This document shows positions 1-5,653 of a stretch of DNA of 6,978 bases, piece by piece. A program made the translations under genes and the position numbers. Source of the DNA: Bacteroidales bacterium UBA5072 (GTDB taxonomy: Bacteria; Bacteroidota; Bacteroidia; Bacteroidales; UBA10428); contig DIAS01000133.1 of the NCBI GenBank assembly GCA_002415855.1, forward strand, positions 1 through 6,978, written 5' to 3'. Within the stretch, counting starts at the first letter, position 1; each line of letters starts with the position of its first letter. The notes below the pieces were generated by a model that did no database searches, was not told where the DNA came from, and saw nothing but the letters and a program-made list of their open reading frames with translations.

Positions 1-155
1 CAAAATCATTGACCATACTTATCAATGAGTATTTAAGAGTCCGACCCGTCTAAATATGAATTCTTTATTCATCCATTGTAACCTGTATACCCTTTCTTCA
101 GCAGAAAGTACATTGAATAAAAGTAATTACCTTAGAGGTCAAATATTTTAGTATT
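1..155. other. Left-edge intergenic region
   Basis: No complete gene is visible. One + strand frame is open from base 3 to a TAA at 51-53 and could encode the last 16 residues of an upstream protein (ending ...EYLRVRPV). Another + frame closes at 26-28. On the - strand an ATG near base 16 could begin a divergent gene. None of these can be decided from so little sequence. An inverted repeat of 7 bases (6-12 with 22-28, loop of 9) and a smaller one (56-61 with 67-72) are present, but neither is followed by a T tract. No convincing promoter for the gene at 156 was found. Confidence 0.3.
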
Positions 156-929
156 ATGAGACACCTACACATTCAATCTCTGAAATCAGCGATTAAGGCA
201 ACAATTGCAATAATTACCGTTGCCGGGCTATCTATATTGCCTTGCCGTGGGCAGGAAGACAGCATAAAAAACTTCAAGAACACAATTCGCTTTAACATTA
301 CAAACCCAATACTTTTTTCAGCGAAATTTAACGTAATCGGATACGAACGTGTAATAAAGGATTATCAGACTGCCTCGATAAACATAGGAAGATCAAGCTT
401 TGGCACACTCTTTTTTAACAGTGACTCACTGGAAGCCTCAGATCAGGCAAACGAAAAGGGATTTAACCTTTCCCTTGATTATCGCTTTTATTTACAGAAG
501 GAGAATAAATACCGCGCTCCCAGGGGGGTATATATCGGCCCCTATTATGCCTATAACTTTTTTTCACGTGATATAACATGGGGCCTGAACACCGATACTT
601 ATGACGGGGCGGTGGTGACGGGAATGGATATCAACTGCCACTTTATCGGTGCTCAGCTTGGTTACCAGTTTGTTTTCTGGAACAGGCTTTCAGTAGACAT
701 GATACTCATGGGTCCGGGCTGGTGGCATTTTAATGTTAAAACTAGCTTTGATACAACGCTTTCTCCCGAGGATGAAGCCATGCTCCTGGAGCAGTTGAAT
801 ACCATGCTGGAAGAGAAATTCCCTGGATCGGACCTTGTAATCAGCGGAGAAGGATTGGAAGCCACGAAAAATTCTTCTACATCTTCCATGGGCTTTAGAT
901 ATATGATCAATATAGGCTTCAGGTTTTGA
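156..929 (+). CDS. Outer-membrane beta-barrel protein, DUF3575-like
   Basis: This is probably an integral outer-membrane barrel of unknown role. A Sec-type signal (basic start, then a hydrophobic stretch at about residues 13-28) ends near LPCRGQ, so the mature protein would start around residue 34. The Cys in that stretch does not sit in a proper lipobox, so a lipoprotein is unlikely. The rest alternates hydrophobic and polar residues, as barrel strands do. It contains the order typical of DUF3575-type proteins: an early NVIGYERVI segment, then DYRFYLQKE, then RAPRGVYIGPYYAY, then GAQLGYQFVF and MGPGWW. The chain ends in the strand MINIGFRF, with a terminal Phe suited to barrel assembly. An acidic insert at about residues 200-228 (SPEDEAMLLEQL...) is probably a loop. 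The gene stands alone: 261 bases separate it from the next gene and no terminator is evident. The barrel call is good; the exact family is from memory of motif patterns. Confidence 0.75.
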   Translation: MRHLHIQSLKSAIKATIAIITVAGLSILPCRGQEDSIKNFKNTIRFNITNPILFSAKFNVIGYERVIKDYQTASINIGRSSFGTLFFNSDSLEASDQANEKGFNLSLDYRFYLQKENKYRAPRGVYIGPYYAYNFFSRDITWGLNTDTYDGAVVTGMDINCHFIGAQLGYQFVFWNRLSVDMILMGPGWWHFNVKTSFDTTLSPEDEAMLLEQLNTMLEEKFPGSDLVISGEGLEATKNSSTSSMGFRYMINIGFRF

Positions 930-986
930 CGGATGGGCTGTGACAAAAGACAACTGTCATAAAAAATGAAGGTTATCAGCTGTTTA

Positions 987-1014
987 TTGATTTAAATTGC
1001 TTTTAATATCTTTG
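987..1014 (+). promoter_or_regulatory. Candidate promoter P1 of the lipoprotein/barrel operon
   Basis: TATCTTTG at 1007-1014 matches the Bacteroidota -7 consensus TAnnTTTG exactly. TTG at 987-989 lies 17 bases upstream and may serve as the -33 element; this is slightly shorter than the usual spacing of about 19. Transcription would start around 1020, giving a leader of about 170 bases that contains the conserved block at 1027-1081. AT-rich sequence of this kind yields such matches by chance, so this site is less certain than the downstream one. Confidence 0.4.
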
Positions 1015-1026
1015 CTTGTACAATTA

Positions 1027-1081
1027 TATAGCACTTTGGTACTATTTTAAAGTATTTCCGGTCATAGTAACTTTGAATTGT
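1027..1081 (+). promoter_or_regulatory. Conserved promoter module, copy A (P2 of the lipoprotein/barrel operon)
   Basis: The -7 box is TAACTTTG at 1068-1075, a perfect TAnnTTTG. TTTT at 1045-1048 sits exactly 19 bases upstream as a weak -33 element. The whole block is repeated at 3084-3138 with 41 of 55 bases identical and no gaps. Words shared by both copies are TATAGCAC (1027-1034), GTACTATTT (1039-1047), CGGTC (1059-1063) and TTTGAATTGT (1072-1081). The upstream conserved part abuts the poor -33 box, where an activator would bind; that reading is inference. The leader to the ATG at 1191 would be about 105-110 bases. Confidence 0.65.
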
Positions 1082-1190
1082 CTTAACGATGTAAGGGCTT
1101 TAAAAATACTCAATAATCAGTATTGTCAGGTGCCAGGAATGAACGTAATTTTACAATATATAAATGATTAACTAACTAAACTGTTGTCAT

Positions 1191-1802
1191 ATGAAAAGGA
1201 GAATTTCAATTGTTGCATTCATTTTCAGCATCTTAATGCTCTGGGGATGCTATCCTCAGGGTCCTGAGTATGCTGAAGATATGGATATTGTGCTTACCTC
1301 CCACAACAAGGATTTTGACTACTCAGGAAAGACGACTTATGCCATGCCTGACAAAATAGTCAAAATTACCGGAAACTTGCTGGAAGGAGAAAACCCTGAA
1401 TACATAAAGGATAGCCAGAGGATACTTTCTATGATTGAGGCTAACATGGACGCCTATGGCTGGACGAAAGTAGATGTTGACGCTGATCCCGATGTATTAT
1501 TGCTGCCTGCAGCCTGGGAGACAACTACTATTTATTACTGGTATGACTACTGGTACTGGTGGTACGGAGGCTATTGGGGCTGGTACTATCCTTATTATCC
1601 CCCGGTATCCTATACCTCCTATACAACCGGCACCTTGCTGATGACTATTATTGATCCGAACGAAGTATCAACTGACGAGTATCCCATCAAAGTATGGGCT
1701 GGAGCTATCAACGGACTACTTACAGGTTCCTACAGTGAAACCCGTGTGAGGGAAGGAATTGATAAAGCCTTTGCCATATCACCTTATCTGGATATCAACT
1801 AA
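1191..1802 (+). CDS. DUF4136 lipoprotein with Tyr/Trp-rich loop
   Basis: This is an exported lipoprotein of unknown function. The lipobox LWGC puts the lipidated Cys at residue 20. No run of acidic residues or Lys-Asp/Glu motif follows directly, so surface export is not indicated, and the inner leaflet of the outer membrane is the likeliest place. DUF4136 landmarks are DFDYSGKTTYAMPD (about 41-54), the helix with YGWTKVDVDADPDVLLL (about 89-105), and the later strands GTLLMTIIDPN and VWAGAINGLL (about 147-177). Between the domain halves lies an extraordinary segment, residues 115-136, where 17 of 22 residues are Tyr or Trp. The downstream relative (2417-2977) has a Gly/Tyr loop in the same place. 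Length (203 aa) is normal for the family. It is the first gene of a three-gene unit, 14 bases before the barrel gene. The role of DUF4136 is not established. Confidence 0.85.
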   Translation: MKRRISIVAFIFSILMLWGCYPQGPEYAEDMDIVLTSHNKDFDYSGKTTYAMPDKIVKITGNLLEGENPEYIKDSQRILSMIEANMDAYGWTKVDVDADPDVLLLPAAWETTTIYYWYDYWYWWYGGYWGWYYPYYPPVSYTSYTTGTLLMTIIDPNEVSTDEYPIKVWAGAINGLLTGSYSETRVREGIDKAFAISPYLDIN

Positions 1803-1816
1803 TAAAGCCATCGATC

Positions 1817-2404
1817 ATGAAAAAGATATTCATTGTTGCAGTTTTATCACTGCTTACTGTTACAACCTTCTCACAGAGGGATTTTACATCTCTTCAATAT
1901 TCGGTCGGTTTTGGAACCGGTAATATGCATGATTACATCAGTGCTGTCAGCTGGAGAGGTTTTACTTTTGACTACCGGCATTATGTGAACTCCAACGTTG
2001 GTGTGGGCTTTGAATTGGGATGGAACGTGTTTTATGAGGAAAAGCCCGATGCTGTTTACGATTACGAGAATATTACCTATGCCGGCAAGCAGTGGCGCTA
2101 CAGCAATCACTGGCCCGCCCTTCTTTCTGCTGATTATTTCATGGAAATGAACGGTGGTGTGACTCCTTACGTAGGATTTGGTCTGGGAACAATGTACTCA
2201 CTCCAGAATACAAATATGGGTACGTATACCTTTGAAAAGGATGCCTGGCATTTTGCAATCAAACCCGAGGTCGGAATATTGATACATCCCGCTCCCGGTC
2301 TGGGTATAAACCTTGTCTCAAAATACTATTATGGCGTTAAGGCAGGCGATCTGCCGGCCCAGGGCTATGTTACAATCAACGTTGGGTTTGTTTTTGTTAA
2401 TTAA
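1817..2404 (+). CDS. Small outer-membrane beta-barrel protein
   Basis: The predicted product is a small barrel of about 175 mature residues, the size of an eight-stranded OmpW/OmpA-type barrel. The signal peptide (MKKIFIVAVLSLLTVTTFSQ) most likely ends after Gln20, the usual Bacteroidota pattern. The mature part alternates polar and hydrophobic residues with aromatic girdle residues. Strand-like segments include FTFDYRHYV, VGVGFELGWNVFY, TPYVGFGLGTMYSL, FAIKPEVGILIH and LGINLVSKYYYG, and the C-terminal strand is YVTINVGFVFVN. No enzymatic motif is seen. It sits between two DUF4136 lipoprotein genes, 14 bases after one and 12 before the other, so it is surely co-transcribed with them. A partnership of barrel and lipoproteins in the outer membrane is a fair inference but unproven. 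Ligand and function are unknown. Confidence 0.8.
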   Translation: MKKIFIVAVLSLLTVTTFSQRDFTSLQYSVGFGTGNMHDYISAVSWRGFTFDYRHYVNSNVGVGFELGWNVFYEEKPDAVYDYENITYAGKQWRYSNHWPALLSADYFMEMNGGVTPYVGFGLGTMYSLQNTNMGTYTFEKDAWHFAIKPEVGILIHPAPGLGINLVSKYYYGVKAGDLPAQGYVTINVGFVFVN

Positions 2405-2416
2405 TAAATAAAAGAT

Positions 2417-2977
2417 ATGAAAAAGCTATTCCTTCTTTCAGTTATCCTTGTTACTGCAATATCTTGCAGTTCAGTCAAGGTGTCATCCGATTATGATAAA
2501 ACGGTTGACTTTTCAAAATATAAAACCTATGCCTTTACAAATGAGACCCTGAATATGCCGCTGAATGACCTGGACCGTAAAAGGGTTCTTAATGGCGTTG
2601 CTGCTGAGCTGGCTGGCAAAGGCTTTACTCAATCGGAGACTAATCCTGATGTCCTTATTGATATTAATGTCAAGACCGAGACAAACCAGACAGCCACTGC
2701 CTCAACTACCGGCGTTGGCGGATACGGTGGATATGGTTATGGCTACAGGTATGGCGGATATGGTTATGGCGGAGGTTTTACCACCACCACCATTAATTAT
2801 GATACCTACACCGACGGTACATTGTTCATCGATATGATTGACGCGGCAAAGAAACAGCTTGTCTGGCAGGGGCGTGGCACCAAGACACTCGAGGAAGATG
2901 CCAGCGCACAGAGAAGGCAGGATAATCTTGATTATGCCCTTAAGCAGATATTCACGCAATATCCTCCGAAACCTTAA
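2417..2977 (+). CDS. DUF4136 lipoprotein with Gly/Tyr-rich loop
   Basis: This is a typical DUF4136 lipoprotein. The lipobox AISC makes Cys17 the lipidated residue; the following SSVKVSSDYDKT shows no surface-export signal. Family landmarks are DYDKTVDFSKYKTYAF (about 25-40), a helix with AAELAGKGFTQ (about 62-72), NPDVLIDINV (about 76-85), GTLFIDMIDAAKKQLVWQGRGT (about 134-155) and a closing helix near residues 167-181 that ends before QYPPKP. Residues 101-120 are 19 of 20 Gly or Tyr, probably a flexible hairpin loop. The gene is a diverged relative of the lipoprotein at 1191-1802 and fits the family consensus better. It closes the operon: a strong terminator begins 26 bases after the stop codon. 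Function is unknown; members are scattered widely in Gram-negative envelopes. Confidence 0.88.
   Translation: MKKLFLLSVILVTAISCSSVKVSSDYDKTVDFSKYKTYAFTNETLNMPLNDLDRKRVLNGVAAELAGKGFTQSETNPDVLIDINVKTETNQTATASTTGVGGYGGYGYGYRYGGYGYGGGFTTTTINYDTYTDGTLFIDMIDAAKKQLVWQGRGTKTLEEDASAQRRQDNLDYALKQIFTQYPPKP
2726..2770 (+). repeat. 27-base-period repeat inside the Gly/Tyr loop
   Basis: GGATATGGTTATGGC occurs identically at 2729-2743 and 2756-2770, an in-frame spacing of 27 bases (9 codons). The three bases before each copy match in two positions. It encodes GGYGYG twice and probably grew by slippage or unequal exchange, so loop length may vary between strains. Confidence 0.7.
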
Positions 2978-3002
2978 TATTTGATTAAATAAATTCATTT
3001 GG

Positions 3003-3040
3003 CAGCCAGAAGAATTGAATCCTTCTGGCTGTTTCATTTT
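3003..3040 (+). terminator. Intrinsic terminator of the lipoprotein/barrel operon
   Basis: A perfect 10-base-pair stem pairs CAGCCAGAAG (3003-3012) with CTTCTGGCTG (3022-3031) around a 9-base loop. It is followed at once by TTTCATTTT (3032-3040). It lies 26 bases after the stop codon at 2977 and ahead of the next promoter, so it separates the three-gene unit from the porin gene. Confidence 0.9.
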
Positions 3041-3083
3041 CTGCTGAAGGCATCGGCCTCTGTAATCCTGAAAAATTAAGCAA

Positions 3084-3138
3084 TATAGCACCAAAGTACT
3101 ATTTCAAAATACAATCGGTCCTGATACCTTTGAATTGT
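3084..3138 (+). promoter_or_regulatory. Conserved promoter module, copy B (porin promoter)
   Basis: TACCTTTG at 3125-3132 is a perfect TAnnTTTG -7 box, with TTTC at 3102-3105 exactly 19 bases upstream as a weak -33 element. The block matches 1027-1081 in 41 of 55 positions without gaps. TATAGCAC starts 41 bases before the -7 box in both copies. Transcription would begin near 3139, about 35 bases before the porin start codon. The site lies just downstream of the terminator at 3003-3040, as expected for a new transcription unit. Confidence 0.7.
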
Positions 3139-3172
3139 TGACTTGATTTCAACAACTTAACTCTGTAAAACT

Positions 3173-4366
3173 ATGCTTATGAAACAAAAAGGAATTTGCA
3201 TGCTTCTGCTGCTTATAATGGTTGCAGCGACAGGTATGGCGCAGGAAACAACGGAACAGAAAGCCCTCGAAATTTATGGATTCATTATGATGGACGCTGG
3301 TTATAATGCCAACCAGATTCATCCCGACTGGTATGATGTGGTTCGGCCCACGAAACTTCCGTCCTATGAGGGCGAGTTTGGCACAAACGGTAACACTTAT
3401 TTTAGCGTCAGGCAGACCCGTTTTGGAACGAAGGGATATTTACAGACACCGCTGGGTGAGCTTAAGACAATCTTCGAGTTTGAGCTCTTTGGTACAGGTG
3501 TTGATGCAGGCCAGACTACCATCAGGTTAAGACACGCTTATGCTGAGCTTGGTCATTTCGGGGTTGGTCAGTACTGGAGTCCCTTTATGGATATAGATGT
3601 ATTTCCGAATACGGTTGAATACTGGGGACCTCCCGGCATGGCGTTCTTCAGGAACATCCAGATACGTTATATGCCAATCATGGGAGATACACGGCTTACG
3701 TTCGCCCTTGAGCGTCCGGGGGCCAGTGCTGACCAGGGCGTTTACTCAGGCCGTATAGAACTTGAAGACGTTAATAGCCATTTTCCTTTGCCTGACGTCT
3801 CCGCCGAGTACCGTCATGCCTTTGGTTTCGGATATGTTGAACTGGCAGGTATACTACGCTACATGGCGTGGAAAGATATGAATGATGATGAAATAGACCT
3901 GAGTGGCCATGCTGTCGGTTGGGGACTGAATCTCAGCTCGAATGTGAATATCACAAAGGCAACGGTTGGAAGGTTTCAGGTATTGTATGGCCAGGGCATC
4001 GAAAACTATATGAACGATGCACCGGTTGATGTCGGTATCACTAATGATATCTCAAATCCTGGCGTCGCCCTTCCGGTATTGGGCATTGTAGCCTTCGTTG
4101 ACCAGAAATGGAATGATAAATTCACCAGCTCAGCCGGATATTCCATGATTAGTATAACAAACTCCGAAGGACAGGACCCGTCTGCATTCCATATGGGCCA
4201 TTATGCACTGGCCAATCTGCTTTATTATCCGGCTCAGAATGCAATGGCAGGAGTTGAATTGCAGTACGGGACCCGCGAAAATTACAGCGATGGGTGGAAT
4301 ACTAGCATCTTTAAGGTCCAGCTCTCGTTCAAGTATAATTTCGGACATACTTTTTATAGAAAATAA
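3173..4366 (+). CDS. DcaP-like outer-membrane porin
   Basis: This is predicted to be a trimeric diffusion channel of the DcaP-like family. The characterised Acinetobacter DcaP favours negatively charged solutes such as dicarboxylates; the substrate here is unknown. A signal peptide ends at about GMAQ (residue 24). The mature start LEIYGFIMMDAGYNANQ is the first strand. The most family-like stretch runs over residues 78-168: SVRQTRFGTKGYLQTP, FEFELFGTG, TTIRLRHAYAELG, then VGQYWSPFMDIDVFPNTVEYWG and FRNIQIRYMP. The Arg-rich RQTR and RLRH strands could line the pore. The chain ends in barrel strands (FKVQLSFKYNFGHTFYRK). Two starts are possible, 3173 (MLMKQK) and 3179 (MKQK); the second gives a more usual signal peptide. 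The gene is probably monocistronic, with its own promoter module, and lies 160 bases before the glutaminase gene. Confidence 0.82.
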   Translation: MLMKQKGICMLLLLIMVAATGMAQETTEQKALEIYGFIMMDAGYNANQIHPDWYDVVRPTKLPSYEGEFGTNGNTYFSVRQTRFGTKGYLQTPLGELKTIFEFELFGTGVDAGQTTIRLRHAYAELGHFGVGQYWSPFMDIDVFPNTVEYWGPPGMAFFRNIQIRYMPIMGDTRLTFALERPGASADQGVYSGRIELEDVNSHFPLPDVSAEYRHAFGFGYVELAGILRYMAWKDMNDDEIDLSGHAVGWGLNLSSNVNITKATVGRFQVLYGQGIENYMNDAPVDVGITNDISNPGVALPVLGIVAFVDQKWNDKFTSSAGYSMISITNSEGQDPSAFHMGHYALANLLYYPAQNAMAGVELQYGTRENYSDGWNTSIFKVQLSFKYNFGHTFYRK

Positions 4367-4378
4367 TCAAAAGGCGAC

Positions 4379-4459
4379 AGGCAGTAGAGGACCGAGCGTA
4401 AAATCCCGACATGTTATGTCGGGATAGCGAAGGTGCCAGATTGCAGGGGGAGGCAGTAG
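4379..4459. repeat. Palindrome flanked by AGGCAGTAG direct repeats
   Basis: ATCCCGACAT (4403-4412) and ATGTCGGGAT (4416-4425) form a perfect 10-base-pair stem with a GTT loop. AGGCAGTAG occurs at 4379-4387 and again at 4451-4459, on either side of the palindrome. No T tract follows on either strand, so a canonical terminator is unlikely. The layout resembles dispersed extragenic palindromic or low-complexity intergenic repeats seen in Bacteroidota genomes. The hairpin might still protect the 3' end of the porin mRNA. Whether copies exist elsewhere in the genome cannot be seen here. Confidence 0.6.
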
Positions 4460-4526
4460 TGAGTTATTGTTTGCCAGTTATAGAATATAGAGTTTTACGT
4501 ATTAAAATAAATTAGGAATAGATATT

Positions 4527-5627
4527 ATGAAAAAAATGAATCTCAGATCAAAGAGGCTGTTTGTTGCAGCCGTGACCCTGTTCCTGATAGCCGGTACGAT
4601 TGTCAGCAATGCACAGAAAAGCAGTAAGGCTGTCAGCAAACCAAAGGCTGACGTTGCAACTGTCACTACTGCACAAACGGGCAATGCCCTGAGCAGTGAA
4701 AAGATCAACGCAGCCCTCGATGAGGCTTACACTAAATTCAAGGATGTTGCGGAAGGTAAAAATGCAGATTATATCAAGGAGCTTGCCCGTGTTGACCCTA
4801 AGATATTCGGGATTGCACTTGTAACAACAGACGGGCAGGTTTACACGAAAGGTGATGTAACTTCAATGGTTTCGATCCAGAGCATTTCAAAAGCTTTTGT
4901 ATTGGCTCAGATAATTGAAGAGCTGGGTCACCAGGCTATTCAAGACAAGATTGGAGTTGATGCCACAGGACTGAAATTCAACTCAATAATTGCGGTTGAG
5001 GAGCACAAGGGAAAGGAAATCAATCCCCTGGTGAACCCGGGCGCAATAGCCGCCACAAGCCTTGTCACTGGAGCTGATTCCGCTGCCAAGTGGAAGAGTA
5101 TTCTTCAATTCCAGAGCGACTTCGCCGGCCGTCAGCTGTCACTCAATATGCCGGTCTACATCAGCGAGGCTGGTGACAACCTGCGCAACCAGGCTATTGC
5201 TCACCTGTTGCTGGCTTACGGCAGGATGTACTTTGATCCTGCTCAGGCAACGGATATATACACCAAGCAGTGTGCAATCAACGTCAGTGCCCGGGATCTT
5301 GCTATCATGGGTGCAACTCTTGCCAATGGAGGAGTGAATCCCGTAACGAAGAAGAAGGTGGTTTCCCCCCAGACGGTAATGTATACTCTTCCGGTTTTGG
5401 CAACCGCAGGGCTTTATGATGACAGCGGCATATGGCTTTACAATTCCGGTTTGCCGGCAAAAAGCGGTGTAGGAGGCGGACTAGTGGCAATTTGCCCTGG
5501 TAAATTCGGAATAGCTGTTGTATCTCCGCCGCTTGATGAAGCAGGGAACAGTGTCAAGGCACAACTTGTAATTAAGTACGTTGTTGATAAACTTGGTGTT
5601 AACCCCTATCTGATTCAACCCAAATAG
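4527..5627 (+). CDS. glsA: Exported glutaminase (glutaminase A family)
   Basis: The enzyme hydrolyses L-glutamine to L-glutamate and ammonia (EC 3.5.1.2), using a Ser/Lys pair in a beta-lactamase-like fold. By alignment from memory with human GLS, all key residues are present: Tyr82 (in DYIKEL), Ser119 and Lys122 (in SIQSISK), Asn170 (NPLVNPGAI), Glu214 and Asn221 (SEAGDNLRN), Tyr245 (YTKQCAINV), Tyr297 (GLYDDSG) and Val315 (AKSGVGGG). The family-typical SPPLDEAGNSVKA closes the domain. Most bacterial GlsA proteins are about 310 aa and cytoplasmic. This one has 366 aa, with an N-terminal signal (hydrophobic residues about 11-25, ending near SNAQ) and a Lys/Ala/Ser/Thr-rich linker to about residue 55, so it should act in the periplasm. 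The ATG follows TAGGAATAGATATT. It is the first gene of a unit with the amidohydrolase, 26 bases downstream. Confidence 0.93.
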   Translation: MKKMNLRSKRLFVAAVTLFLIAGTIVSNAQKSSKAVSKPKADVATVTTAQTGNALSSEKINAALDEAYTKFKDVAEGKNADYIKELARVDPKIFGIALVTTDGQVYTKGDVTSMVSIQSISKAFVLAQIIEELGHQAIQDKIGVDATGLKFNSIIAVEEHKGKEINPLVNPGAIAATSLVTGADSAAKWKSILQFQSDFAGRQLSLNMPVYISEAGDNLRNQAIAHLLLAYGRMYFDPAQATDIYTKQCAINVSARDLAIMGATLANGGVNPVTKKKVVSPQTVMYTLPVLATAGLYDDSGIWLYNSGLPAKSGVGGGLVAICPGKFGIAVVSPPLDEAGNSVKAQLVIKYVVDKLGVNPYLIQPK

Positions 5628-5653
5628 AACCAGAAACGGAATAATATGATTTT

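Noticed and set aside
1..72. Short inverted repeats (6-12 with 22-28; 56-61 with 67-72) as terminators or operators
   Set aside because: Stems are 6-7 base pairs, AT-rich and lack a T tract; such pairs arise by chance in this composition.
128..135. TACCTTAG ahead of the first barrel gene as a -7 box
   Set aside because: It matches TAnnTTTG in five of six fixed positions, but no TTTG or TTG lies near the required 19 bases upstream (the nearest TTG is 12 bases away).
662..953. Opposite-strand ORFs of 87-94 codons over the first gene
   Set aside because: They lie antisense to a barrel gene with a clear signal peptide and C-terminal strand, and their translations have no recognisable domain.
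941..959. TGACA...TGTCA hairpin after the first gene as a terminator
   Set aside because: The 5-base-pair stem is weak and is followed by an A run on the + strand, not T; the - strand continuation is not T-rich either.
1105..1171. Leader hairpins (1105-1110 with 1119-1124) and a 10-codon ORF (1139-1171) as an attenuator or leader peptide
   Set aside because: The stems are 5-6 base pairs and AT-only in part, the small ORF has no codon bias or regulatory codon run, and no terminator follows.
2702..3094. 130-codon - strand ORF over the second lipoprotein gene and terminator
   Set aside because: It is antisense to the DUF4136 gene, crosses a strong terminator and the porin promoter block, and its translation is low-complexity from the Gly/Tyr repeat.
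4470..4500. TTTG (4470-4473) plus TAGAGTTTT as a glutaminase promoter
   Set aside because: The second element does not fit TAnnTTTG at any spacing near 19 bases, so no promoter is called although the gene probably has one in this gap.
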